From Rhizoctonia solani (Eukaryota; Basidiomycota; Agaricomycetes; Cantharellales; Ceratobasidiaceae), in contig NC_057381.1 of NCBI RefSeq assembly GCF_016906535.1, positions 744,001 to 808,000 of the forward strand: a stretch of DNA of 64,000 nucleotides. The letters run 5' to 3'. Numbering within the stretch: the first letter of the stretch is position 1; each line of letters opens with the position of its first letter. A program made the position numbers and the translations under genes. The notes beneath the pieces are model-generated. The model saw only the letters and a list, made by a program, of their open reading frames with translations. It had not been told where the DNA came from and searched no databases. Of this stretch, positions 25,697 through 37,233 are shown one piece after another.

Positions 25697-28345
25697 TGTC
25701 TGACTCCTCAGCTTCGGCCTGAATTTGGCTTTAGTTGGCTAACCTTTCGTCTATTGACTCGCGATCTGTCTATTCAGATCCGATCGACTGCTTCATCGCT
25801 TTGCGCTTGGCTGATGTGTACTTTTATGATCTGCGGGGATTCGAGTCTATTTCGTTTACTTGTTTGTGTACCGGGTATCATTTGTACTTGTATGATATGT
25901 ACAAACACTAATTCGAGCATTTCTTTATTTGACATTATTCGCTGAGCGGGGTGGTAGCAAATATAGCTTATTTCGCGCTCGGTTGCTATTGTACATTAAT
26001 ATACTGATCATATCGATTCTAGGATTTTTAGCTCCGCTATGAACTCATAGTACAAAGTCAAATTAGGAACACGTTCCGCCCCTATTGCTCTATCTGCGGT
26101 TGAGGCTCTCCCTGGCTATTCAATAGAGTCTATCTGGTCTTAGGGTTCAACATGTAGAGTCGAATCCAACAGCAACAACCGTACCCTATAATATCTGAAC
26201 TGGACCACAACTTAAAATCCTGCTATGTGTCTCGCTACCAAGTCTTTTGCTCCCGTTCAACGTCACCAACTGAAAAACTGAAAGTCTTGTATTTCTTGGT
26301 GGAGCGATTTGTTGATATATCGTTCTCGTCTTCTACCAGATGGAGAACGGATCGGCTCTGGAGCAGACGGATCATGTACGTCAGAAATCAGGATCTGAGT
26401 TGACGCTTGTAGGGCCATCAGGTCGGTAGCACAGCTTACTTTTACCTTTGCTCATACTGATAGCCACCTTCTATTACTACACGCGCGGTGTTCCTGCGCT
26501 ATCAGGGACCGAAGTATCGACAAGCACGGTCAGCATTTGCATTCAAATGTTCAAACGGCGACTCTCTTGTCATGCTGCTGAGGTCAACGGTCAACCCCAC
26601 TGCAAATTCTACTCGCAATGATCACAGGCACGCGAGATCATCAGTATTGATCGTTGACATTCAGGAATGAAGGTAATGTATCAAGTTACGCCGAGTTGAA
26701 TGAGCTTAGACACTAAACCCGCGTACCCGGAACCAAGAGCGGGCGCCAAGTGTAATTAAAAACAGCAGGAGACCTCGAGTTATTGATTATCGGAGTCTTA
26801 ACATGAGACGTCTGCATTTCCTTAACTTGATTCCCGGCTAGTTCAACGTACAGCTGTCTTATTCGGTTCTAAACTCGTGAATTGTAAGTAAATTGTTTTC
26901 TGAATTTGGTAACCGTATTTTTGATATTCCTTGGGTCTCCTATGGCTCATTGTGGTGGCGACCAATTCTGACTATGAATTTTTCAGACGCGTTAGAAAAC
27001 CTTACCAGTTATATCCTCAATACCACTTGTACACTGAGGTTTCTTCCATAATTCACGGGTTTAAGGGCCAACTAGGTGATATGTACAGTCCAGAGGCCAA
27101 AGTAACTGTCGTCCGACTCGAGGCATGGTTCAGGCATGTCTTATCCCATCAATCAAAACTCCGAGATCGGTCTTTCTATGGATATCACTCGGAGAAGATA
27201 CTTGACCAGGAAATTCCATTTATGCGTAAGTATTAGGATGTGTTCCCAGTAGCTCCGACACTTCGTACACCGGTGGTCGCTTTGTTTGAGCTTCAATTTT
27301 AGGTACGAACCCGTCAGACTAGCCTTTGTGTTCCATGAAACCCCGAGCGCGATCATCACATCGAGGGCATAAGGCGGAATTTTGCGAGTGTGGCTGGCAC
27401 GCGAGCCCTTTGCAATGACTTCACTCGAATGTTTCCAGTTTACCTTACCGGTATAGGTTCCATGACTGTTCCATAAACAGACTCTAACTACCTGGTGCAT
27501 GCGTCTGGTAGCTTGATAGTGGTCCGTACGCCTGGTTCCCTGGAGCCTCGATCCTGGATAGGCGCAGCTCTTACCAGACGTCACCTATGATTTGTCTCCA
27601 CGCTGCACGATTTGGCCTCATCGAGAAGCGAACTCGAACTTCACGACAAATATGGTTGGTCAACTTGGATTCAATTTGTCTTTCTGATCCTGGCTGGGTC
27701 AGTCTCCCCTTTACGGGGCTGTCACTGAACCTGAGTGGAATAGCCCTCCGAGTTAGGACATCGGAATGGTTTAAGCAGCGAGCTTCTTTTACGCCCTCAC
27801 CCGCACTGATAACCTCGGATCATGTGGTGATAGCATCGAGTGCTCCGATGAATTCATGCCACATGGCGGCCACTCTCCGTCCCTAGCTACCCGTTTTTAT
27901 TCGAAAGCTTCAGATAGTTCATAATTTGGCTGAGAATTGCGTTGCTGGTGCGCGCTCATGCTGTGCCTCATGGGAACTCCTATTCAGTTGGTCGCGGATC
28001 CATCAACTTGAGCCGAGCGTGGGTGTAGTCTCACCGGGTCGATTGGGTAGCATCCTGAGCTTCACAATTGTTAACAAGTCATTCCATTGCCGGTGATCTC
28101 CGGAAATCGCTTGTACGGGTCGAGCACCCCACAAAAACGCTTGCTGGAGTTCGATACCATTTCTTTCTCAATTCGAACGATCAGGGAGTAGCAGTGGCGC
28201 AACGATGGTAAGCTTGAAATAAAAATGGTTTTGCTATTGACTGAAGATGCTGACACGCATACCGTGTGCGTGAGGCGTGGAAATCGGACCGCTTGGTGTT
28301 TACCCAGAACCCCTTGGGTCTTCCGCGTCTACTTTGCTCGGATGC
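25697..28345. other. Gene-poor stretch of about 2.6 kb
   Basis: Several open stretches of 100-143 codons occur on both strands between 26.9 and 28.4 kb (for example 26931-27236 plus and 27153-27584 minus), but they overlap one another, show no family motif and mostly lack sound starts. They could be remains of an old element; nothing can be named. Confidence 0.5.
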
Positions 28346-28351
28346 TATAAA
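28346..28351 (+). promoter_or_regulatory. Putative TATA box of the dsRBD gene
   Basis: TATAAA in the context gctataaagg lies 78 bp upstream of the start codon at 28429, a normal spacing for a fungal TATA box with a short 5' UTR. Assigned by position only. Confidence 0.4.
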
Positions 28352-28428
28352 GGAGACAGGCCTGTGCAATCTTTTCCCCCCAGGCATATTACACTCGCCT
28401 AATCTTTCCTATTCACAACTCCACTACT

Positions 28429-29181
28429 ATGTCTACAGTTTGTAAGTCTTTGATTAATCCCAACGAAAATTCGTGAAACTTATGCAATCGGGGCAGATTC
28501 CGTAAATCCCGATGATTGTAGGTTGGCGCTGTTATACAGAGAGCGCACTTTGCTTATTGTAACCTGGATTTAGTCGTGATGAGACTCAACAATCTCTTGC
28601 AAGCCCAAGGAAAACTGAATACTCTTAGTTGGAAGGAATCAGCTTCGGGTATTTAATGGTACCTCATGAATTGGCAGGAACTGTATTGAAACGTTCCTCT
28701 GCCTAGGTCCTGCTCATGGCCCGGAATGGACAATCTCGGCTGTGAGTGAATTTAAAGTAGAATGCATGCGCCTTGATACTGAATATTTACGGGTCTACAG
28801 TTCAGTGGGTCAAACACTACTCTATGGTTATAATATTCCCACTGACAGTACTACTTGCTTCTTTCTTCCATAATTCTAGTCAAGTGAGTGATCTTGAAGT
28901 GTATGCAGCTATCCCATAATTGACTCGGTGAAATTATCGTGGTCTTAGTGGCGAAGAGTATGGATGGGGCACCCACAGAACAAAACAGGTAATAAGAAGC
29001 ATTCCTTGGAATTACGGTCAACCTAACCTAAATTATGATCAGGGAGCTCGACATGAGGCAGCACGAAAGGCCTTGCAGACTTTGGAGTAAGTGTATAATG
29101 TAGCTCACCCATTTCTCTTGAGTACTTAGCCCATTCTTCTCCAGCTTGCTGAGAAGTACTGAAGAGGGCTACGGCCGCTAA
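28429..29181 (+). CDS. Small single dsRNA-binding-domain protein, nine exons
   Basis: Found by splicing by eye; no single long ORF exists. Exons: 28429-28441, 28497-28517, 28574-28648, 28707-28741, 28801-28804, 28880-28883, 28949-28988, 29043-29086, 29145-29181 (273 nt, 90 residues plus stop). All introns are GT-AG and about 54-75 nt. The product is almost only one double-stranded RNA-binding domain: alpha-1 MRLNNLLQAQGKLNTLSW, the SGPAHGPEWTISA strand-loop, FINGEEYGWGTHRTKQ (the G.G..RTKQ turn) and alpha-2 ARHEAARKALQTL. This matches the classic dsRBD order, including the KK/RTK-type RNA phosphate-contact region and the A-A-x-x-A-L helix. Exons 5 and 6 are 4 nt each; leaving both out breaks the frame. 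Role unknown; free-standing dsRBDs usually act as partners or regulators of RNA-processing enzymes such as Dicer. A TATA box lies 78 bp upstream. Confidence 0.8.
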
Positions 29182-29722
29182 TTGCACTCACTCAATTGAT
29201 CCTCGGCGACGACCATCGGCACCTAAGCGTCGGCACCGTGGTTCTTGTACACCTACATATATCTAACCTCTCTCCATTCCCCCATTGTCCCTGTTTTATC
29301 GTGTATAGCTCCTATTGCTTGTAATCCATTTCTTATATCCAATCGGGCGGTTCCAGTGGTCTAACTCACAAAACTCGTTAGGTGCAAGCAGGAATACCAA
29401 TAGAAAATCCAGAGTTTCTAAGATTGGCTATATTTTCCAAATAGATCGATCTGGTCTACGAATCGACCGCCATGAGGCGGGGTACAAGACTCATCTTGCA
29501 TACATCCCATGTGCACCCAAGTTTGGTCGGTATTCAATGATTCTCAGGGTCTTGCTGAAGTAATGGACACGTCCGTTGTTACAATTGAGACCCAGCTCCC
29601 ACCATTCGCATTCTAGGTTAGAGATTGTTAGTATTATCAGACACATTTAGTGGGCTTTTCGAAGTGAGTATTTGTATATGAGACTTTATCAAACTGTGGA
29701 AACTGTGGCCCTCATTCCTAGC
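29182..29722. other. Intergenic, 541 bp
   Basis: Contains the dsRBD gene 3' end and the coiled-coil gene promoter. An 82-codon opening at 29315-29563 has no recognisable motif. Nothing else seen. Confidence 0.6.
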
Positions 29723-32700
29723 ATGTCTGATTCAGCGATCGACGACGACCGCGCAGCTAAGGCTGCCCGGGCAAAGGCATTGGTATGTTACCGCTATCAT
29801 ATATCTCACAAAGCTCATATATCTACTATAGCTTAAAAGCAGGCAAAAGAAGAAGGCGGGAGTACTGCGGGATCGCCGAGTACCCCAGCTCTTTCCTCAC
29901 TCCGACACTCTACAGTTGCTTCGCCCAGCCAGGATGGCTCATCCTATGCTCCTTCAGAAATTGCGGATGACAACCGAAGCGAAGCAAGCGTCAATGTCTT
30001 ATCCCAGGCATCTCCGTAAGTACATACTTATGACTAGGTATCGCACCTGTCTAATTACTTGAATACAGTATCCCTAAATCATCTGCCTCTGGCCCACCTC
30101 AGGATGTTACAAAGGAGACCCCAGCCGCCCAGGTAACATCACCTATCAATGTCAGCAATCACGCCGATGCAAGCGGTTTATTCTCTTCGATTCAGCCAGC
30201 GTCTGGATTCCGCTCAGCATCTTCCCTGTTTGGTGGTGACGAGGGGCCGTCTTTCATACCAACCCCATCCCCTGGCGAAATTGCATTGTCGCGATCAGAA
30301 CTTGAAAGGACCCGTAGGGAACTCGAGGATGCGCAAACCCGACTCCAGGAGATGGAGAGCCAAGCGGAAACAGTCAGGGCCAACCTCAAGGCCGCAGAGC
30401 AAGCATCTCGACGAGCAAAAGAGGAGACCGCTGTCGCCGAAGAAGCTGCGAAACGCACTACTGAAGAATTACGCAAAGCGAATTCGACGATAGAGGATAT
30501 GCGAGAAGACCAACGAGCAGCACGGGAGGATGCGACGGCTGCATATGAAGCAATGAGGGCCACCGAAACGGCCAAGAGGCAATCAGAAGAGGAGTTAGCG
30601 AATCTCAAGAGAGAACTGGAAAAAATCAAAGAGGACGCGCATTCAGAGCGAGATCATTCTTCGAAGGAAATAGAACGGCTCAGATCGGAACTCGAGAGCG
30701 CACTTTCCATGAGCTCTCAAAGTCAAAGTACGATATCTCTACTAGTGGAAGAAAAGTCTAATTTAGGCGCCCAACTAACATATTTTGAGGATCTGGAGGC
30801 TCGTAAGTATCGTATTAGTTTCTATGGATTTAAGTCTGAGCTTGGTGTATTTCAGGCAGTCAAGAAACTGATCGACGACTGGAAGAGAACAAGGCACTTG
30901 CGGAAAAGCTCAATACGCGAGTAGCAGAGCTTGAAACTAGCCTTCGTAATGCAACCTCAGCCAATGAGGACCTAACGACCAAGGAGAGGGAAGCTAGCGA
31001 CCGCGTTCGAGAACTTGTAAGTATTGTTTTGACCCAGATCTTTGCCAGGGCTACGCTCATTCTATTTAGGAGCGATCATCAACACAATCATCTAGGACGA
31101 TATCTGACCTTCAAGCGGAACTTAAGGATCAACGTGCTCGCGTCCGAGAGTTGGAAGAGCAAATTGAAGCAGACGATCGAGTGGAGGTTCTGGAACGTCG
31201 ACTCAAGAGCATGCAAGACCGATCGGAAGAGCTCGAGGAGAAGTTCAATAAAAGTAAACAGGTAAGCGTTTTATCCTGCATTCATGCGTGCTATCTTTAA
31301 ACTTACGTTCAATCTTTGAAAGTCTGCCTCGAAGCTCAAGGTCGAGAGGGATGCTTTAGAGTCTAAATACAATGCTTCCGAGGAGGCGCTAAACCAGGCG
31401 CAACAAAAGCTGGTCGAACTTCAAACTAAATGCGATCAACTCAATACTGAACACCTCACCCTCGTGACCACGCATAATTCTCTAGAATCGACCAAAACCG
31501 ACTTGAGTACTCGCTTGGCAGATTTGGAGCAACAGCTCGAAAGAACGATCAAAGAATTGCAAGATGCTGTTGTAACGCACGCTAACACCAAGGAACAACT
31601 TAATGAAGCCCTTGCCCTTGTTTCCCGTGGAGCGAGTACTGAATCGACACTGGCGACTCTCCAGGCAGAAAATGAAGGATTGCTAGCAAATCTTGCAGAG
31701 ATGCGGCCTAAAATCGTGGAGCTTACCGAGGCTAAACTAACTCTGGGCGAGGCCATAGAGGCGCGCGATAAATTGGTTCGCGACTACGAGACCCAGATCA
31801 AAACTCTCGAAAGCGAACTCGCAGACGCGCATTCCCAAAAGGATGATTCCGGGAACAAGATCACGGAGGCCAAGGCTCATGCTTCGGCTCTAGAAAAGCA
31901 ACTCGATCGCGAAAAACTTGCTATTTCGGAAGCCTATGCGGCGTATGAGGAACTTCAATCCCGGCTGACCCTCGTAGAAGAGCAATTTAAGGAGTCTGAG
32001 TTGTCTAAGGCCGAGTTGCGTTCGCGCATCGAACAATCCGAAGATAGGGCAAACAGACTAGATACAGATTTGGAGCGACGCGCACGCGAAGTTACGGCTC
32101 TACTCGAGGAAATAGAAGGTCGCACACGTGAAACCGCCGAACTACGTAACTTCCTAGATAAAAGTCGTACAGACCTGGATGCTGCAAACAGCGAGATCGC
32201 TGCTCGTGAGGACGAACTTTCACGGCTCCGTTTGAATGGATCCAAATCTCCAACGCATGACCCTACGCTAGCTGGGGAGACGATGGAACTCGAACTATCT
32301 ACAATGCGATCGCGTATTCGTGCACTTGAGGCCGAAGTCTTTGACGCCCATGCGCGCGAGCATTCACTGCAGCGGCAAGTTGCGGAACTTCAGGATACTT
32401 CCAAGCGAATGAATTCAAGTATGACATGGGGGATCGAAGGAGGACGTTCGGCAAATTCAGGACGAGGGCAAATTGGCACTGATTCGCACCGAGTTTCTGG
32501 GGAGTTGGAACCCACACGCGCCAGTGTGGGAAATTCACGCGCTTTCCCCCCTAACCATGCAGGACGTATGAATAAGATGTCTGCTCTGGATGCGTCTCTT
32601 CCACTAGAGACTCGTCGCAAGCGCGCCGTAAGCCTGAATATGTTACGTGCACGTATCCTCAGTGAAATGGCTAGCGGGGCAAGTGGAGTATCCCCTAACA

Positions 32701-32822
32701 TTCGCCTTGCGAACATAGGGGAGGAGTATTCATCTGCAGGTACGAGTAACCTCGTGGGAGGTGATGACGAGGCGCATGTATTCTGGTGTAGTGCATGTGA
32801 AGGAGAGCTTGTGGTGTTATAA
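29723..32822 (+). CDS. Long coiled-coil protein (golgin/tethering-type)
   Basis: Starts MSDSAIDDDRAAKAARAKAL, with an acidic, Ser/Pro-rich N-terminal region, then about 700 residues of almost continuous heptad-rich coiled coil (for example SRSELERTRRELEDAQTRL, LADLEQQLERTIKELQD, RRAREVTALLEEIEGR). Exons are joined by short introns, for example gtatgt...gcag after codon 20, gtaagtac...acag near 30016, gtaagt...ttcag near 30805, and two more near 31017 and 31261. The frame is intact throughout. A shorter globular tail contains ETRRKRAVSLNMLRARILSE and ends ACEGELVVL. The family cannot be fixed by eye: the architecture fits a Golgi or vesicle-tethering golgin, or a structural protein of the cytoskeleton. 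About 900 residues in all. Confidence 0.85.
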
Positions 32823-33073
32823 TCAGGTTCTAGGTTGCTATGGTTGCTTTCGATGCACGGATAGACATATAGAATGATCTACTTAGCTATTCTTGTGATC
32901 GCGTTCTTTGTAGGATAACTCAATAGGAGTGTGCATTTTTAAATCCAGATTTCTGGGCTTCGTTTCCTTAACTACTTAAATTTACTTGCAATTGTCCTTG
33001 TTGTTGATTGATTGCGAAAGAGTTTTGATTAGGTCATCCAGAGCGGTCTTCACAACCAACCTCCACAGCCAAC

Positions 33074-33611
33074 ATGGTAAGCCAATTGTGTGAAACCACT
33101 TTGAGCAATACCTGACACGCACACTAGTCTTCAGAACTAAGGTACACCGCGAATACGCAACTCGAGCATCGTAAGCATTCATTCATTTCTGCTTGGGGGT
33201 TTCTCAACTAGCTATTCCAGTACACGCTCGTTACACTGGCACAGGCAAGTCTTTCATTACTCCAACATTGGTATCACTTATGTTTCTGCGAGACTAGGCC
33301 ACGCCGATATCACCAAGTAGTACGTCGTAGAATGAATGTTCATCTAAATGTATTTTGAACGTGTGTTTATTTAGTGAGTGGCTGACTCACCAACACCGTG
33401 ACACATGTGCCTCAATTGTGGGACACCCTCCGTTGGCGACTTACTTATCAATTGCCGATGGTGATGCTACTGGGAGAGTGAGGTTCGAAATGATCGAAGT
33501 GAGTTAAAATGTTGAATGCGCAGGATGGGGTTTTGCTCGACTCTGACAAACATCATCATCAAGCGCATGTTGCAACCATGTGGACCACCGCCACCCAAGG
33601 ACGACGACTGA
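33074..33611 (+). CDS. SF3B5: Splicing factor 3B subunit 5 (SF3b10)
   Basis: Six coding exons: 33074-33076, 33128-33170, 33221-33244, 33298-33319, 33375-33498, 33564-33611, giving 87 residues, the normal family length (about 86). The protein reads MSSELRYTANTQLEHLHARY, TGTGHADITKYEWLTHQHRD, then GHPPLATYLSIADGD, RVRFEMIE and RMLQPCGPPPPKDDD. The blocks QLEHL..RY.GTGHAD.TK.EW and ML.PCGPP are diagnostic for SF3b10, a small stabilising subunit of the U2 snRNP SF3b complex in the nucleus. The first coding exon is the ATG alone. Intron 3 (33245-33297) starts GCAAGT, a GC-AG intron. Convergent with WSS1. Confidence 0.96.
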
Positions 33612-34348
33612 GAAAGGCTCTGTTATCAATCTCACTTTCCTGGTATGGTCTCTGTTTTATAACCGACATCTGAACAAATTTCTTAACTCTTCTAGCCAGG
33701 CCGAATATCACAGGGTTTTTTCTTGGTCAGTTACAACATCTTGAAATTATCCTTTATTTGTTTGATGCGCCCATTTTTGCTCGCTTTGCTTTCCTACTCC
33801 TATATACAACCATTTGCGCTTTGCCAAATTTAAACTTGGTTATTTTTGCCCTGGATCTAGCACCAGACTCAGCCCTTTGGGATTGACCGGATTCTGGGCT
33901 CCCCTTGTATTCGGCTGGCATGCTAAACTGGGATGTTAGCCTTTTTCCTAAGACTCCGCCGATTGCGACTGAACTAGGCATTGTTGTTTGGCGTGTTAAC
34001 ACCCGTGCCCTCACGGCACCCGATATCAAATCTCTGAGGGATAGCATTGACGTGGGCTGACTATTGGACTATGATGTGTGCGCCTAGGGGGGGTAGCACT
34101 TCCAGGCACGAGCATATCTCAGCACCCAGCATGAGGTTGGGACTTACGCTTGTTAATTGTGCGTTGTATTCGAGTCAGGATGATTGTGTAACGGAGATAT
34201 ACATAAAATTACGATGTGTGAATCCAGATGTTTAATGGTGGTCCATTTACATGTTCCAATGACATAGTTGGTTCTACTATAACGTGGCCACCCTCGCTGT
34301 TCACACACGTAAATATTCACATGCTATAGTATTCAGTTACAAGGGGAG
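33612..34348. other. Intergenic between convergent SF3B5 and WSS1, 737 bp
   Basis: Longer than needed for two 3' UTRs. It holds a 97-codon ATG-started minus-strand opening at 33754-34047 whose product would be strongly basic (Arg/Lys-rich, ending KAKRAKMGASNK) and resembles no family known to me. A small gene is possible but unsupported. Confidence 0.45.
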
Positions 34349-36059
34349 TCACTGGGTGGTAGCAGAATTTGTTTTAATCCACCCGCACCCACCGCACATC
34401 CAGAAATCGTGTTCGATCCCGCGCCTTCCGCAATTCTGACAATCCCAGGGGAGTGGTTGGATCAGGTTTGACGCTACAGCGCTATTCAATGGGGAGCGAG
34501 GTCCCGGAATAAATGACTGGCTCTTGTGGGAAGGACCGGAACTTGGAGGGATTATCAAGGGACACGGTCCGTCGCACAAGGAACAGGCTTTCGATGCATA
34601 CACGTTGATCAAAGTGCATAATCCACAAGTCCAAGTAGCACTGGGTAACGCTTTTACCTCTGAAGCCTCCCCGTGTGTCTGGGGTTTGGGGGCCCAGTGG
34701 CTTCTATCTTTTGGAAAGTCGCAGGCTTCGCATCTTTGAGCCGCGGGTCGATTACTTAGCGTACATACCACACATGTCCACGGCTCCTCTTGAGATTGAA
34801 CAAAAGTATTCGGTAGGGGTGCCTCGCATAGTTTGCAACTATCTCGTGTGGTTCCGAGTGGATTGAGATAAGTGCACGATAGGCATTGCCGTCCATTTGA
34901 GGAAGGGTGAGCGCGCGGAGAGATCGACTCGCCTTCTGAATCTGAATCTGATATTTCAATGATGGATTCATCAAATGGACCATGAGTATTGGGATCAGAC
35001 ACGACCCGAGCAAGCGAGGTTGGTAGCTCAACAACCGTTGCCCTCGTGGAGTTGGGATGATCCACAGGCTCGGCGAGCACGCTGCTCAGTTGAAGTGCTT
35101 CAGCAAGGTCTGCGTCCTCAACGACGCTCGCAATGCTATCGACAGCAGCGCGAGCGGCTTCGCGATCAGCGGAAGGGTGCGATGCTGCGCATGTTTGCTT
35201 GTCCCTACGGCGACGGTCCGCTGCCTGTTGAGTCGACGTGTGGTGTGGTGCGGCACATATTAACATGAGCCAACCGCGATGAGAATGGAAGAAGAACACG
35301 TACATTGGCTGCGAGCTCTTGTATAGTTCTACCGGCTCGCGCAGACGACTCTGAACCACCTAATCGACCTCCTGAGCGAGATCTTTCTATCTTTAGACGT
35401 GCTTCAGCAGCTTCCAGAGCTTTCCTCCGGCTACCTATGTCGAAGGAACCCCAGCTTCTACTACCCCAACCCCCTTGGTCCTTGCTGCCTAACCGTTCGC
35501 CCGGCGCATAGAACCCGCTTCCTTGCCAGCCGCTTGTGACGAGTGTGTCATACTCGTCTTCGAGTTTGTTTAATAATGAGTAAAACCGTTCGTCGTGTGG
35601 ACCATGAACATTGTGGGTCAGCTCGTGGAGCATGACACGTACTAACTGTTCTATCGGATAGAATGTACCAGGACTTCGGGCTGGACGGAGCCGAATCAGG
35701 ATTTTATCTCCAGAGTTGATATCTGTAGCATTCGAAAAGGGTAAGCAATGAGGTCGTTGAAGGACAGGGGGTAGATAACGCACTTAAGCCTTGTTAATTG
35801 GTTATATGAGAGTTGGTCATGAACGTCAACAAATGCCGTACATAGTACCGATTTGAGTCAGTGCTCGAGGAGATGTGGACGAGATAAACTCACCGAGTAA
35901 ACGCTCATCGTCGGGGAAGAACTCAGAAAGTACTGGGATCACCCATCCGTGCTGTTTCATAATAGGATACGCTAAATCGGCTATGCGTTTGAGGGTGTAG
36001 AGTGCTTCAGGGGCGCGCGGCTGGTTGGCCAGATGAGTGAATGCTCTAATCAACGACAT
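34349..36059 (-). CDS. WSS1: WLM-domain DNA-protein crosslink protease Wss1-like
   Basis: Start at 36059 (MSLIRAFTHLANQPRAPEAL). Exon 1 36059-35894, a 6-nt exon 35789-35784, exon 3 from 35722. The WLM metalloprotease domain shows IMKQHGWVIPVLSEFFP, LLGLNINSGDKILIRLR (restored by the 6-nt exon) and the zinc site MLHELTHNVHGPHDERFYSL (HExxHxxxGxHD). After an intron near 35300 comes a disordered region with SIIEISDSDSEGES, a typical SUMO-interacting motif, then four RanBP2/NZF-like zinc fingers (CLSCTYLN, CVVCTLSN, CGLCTLIN, CQNCGRRG, each with a second CxxC). Wss1/SPRTN proteases degrade proteins crosslinked to DNA in a SUMO- and Cdc48-linked pathway in the nucleus. Yeast Wss1 is shorter; the four-finger tail is an elaboration. 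Divergent from NVJ2. Confidence 0.94.
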
Positions 36060-37233
36060 AACTGTTTCAAGAGCTCAAGAAGAAATGGTTGCTGGAATTC
36101 GTGACGACTAGGTTCTTCTGTTCCGAAACATGCTATCGCTGGCGCCCGTGTGTCCAGGGTTGATTGGCGGCGTGCTTAATCAACCCAGTCGACGCTTTAG
36201 AGGAACAGCAGCCACAAACTAAGACCCTTGTGGGAATCGACAGAGGAGGGATACGGTATATGTGGTAATAGCAGTGAATGACCACTGCAAATCACAGGAC
36301 AAGCCCACAAAGGTTGTGCAAGTTCGTCTATCGCTTGCTGGAAAGACTCCGAAAGAGGCTAGTTGAACCTGCCAGGAAACGCGTATAGCCACTAAGAATC
36401 CAGGAAGGTTTGGATGGGTACAATGCTAATTTCAGAACCGATGCGGGAAACACTCTAACGTCGAATGTAACCTAGATTACAGTTGGAGATCCAGCCACGG
36501 GCAATCGCGCAGGCCGAACCAGGTCCCATGTTTGCCATGCACACGTGACCCTTAATTATATGGTGGCTTATTTGTCTCTGATGCAACAAAGCCGCCCCAG
36601 TTTGTTCCCGATCCAGTAACGATCGGACTATCGGTGACGCATGGAAGCAAACATGCTAGCGCCTCCAACTGCCAGTAAGCTCGCTGATGTATTACTTCAA
36701 ACTACCAAGATGTGCCAGGCCATACGCGAAAGGAAGAAGCGGATATTTTAGGGTACATTCTCAACAGCTTATATTGTACGCCCCATAGCACAACCGATAA
36801 AATGCCACAAATTATTGTGTCGCCTGTCGGATGTGATTGGTCGTTACGTACATGACAGCGAACAGGTGATGGTGAACATATATGCGCTATTGCGTACTTT
36901 GTGCACCGCTACTATGTATCACGCATACGACCGACCAATCGTGATCACGGCCTAACGCCCGAAGTGGACCCTGGATGGTGGGCCACTAAGCGCCGCGTTC
37001 GACACGACGTCACCTTGAGGCAACGACACGTAGCTAAACGGTAGTGTTGGACTAGGGCTAGAGAGTGGCTGCGACACCCGTAGGTAAGTGGTAAAGAGTC
37101 GAGTATATTTTAGGGATGGATTTAACATTCAACATCAAGCCTCAATTGTACTTTTATATTCTACTCTGGTCTTGGTGCGTAAATACAACTTGGCTGTCAT
37201 GTGTTGATTTTTACATGAACTACGTCAGTGACC
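36060..37233. promoter_or_regulatory. Divergent intergenic region between WSS1 and NVJ2, 1.17 kb
   Basis: No open reading frame of note. It must contain the promoters of two divergent genes, but no clear TATA box or repeated motif could be picked out by eye. Confidence 0.45.

Noticed and set aside
33754..34047. 97-codon basic ORF between SF3B5 and WSS1
   Set aside because: It has an ATG but no family motif and lies where two 3' UTRs meet; not strong enough to call a gene.
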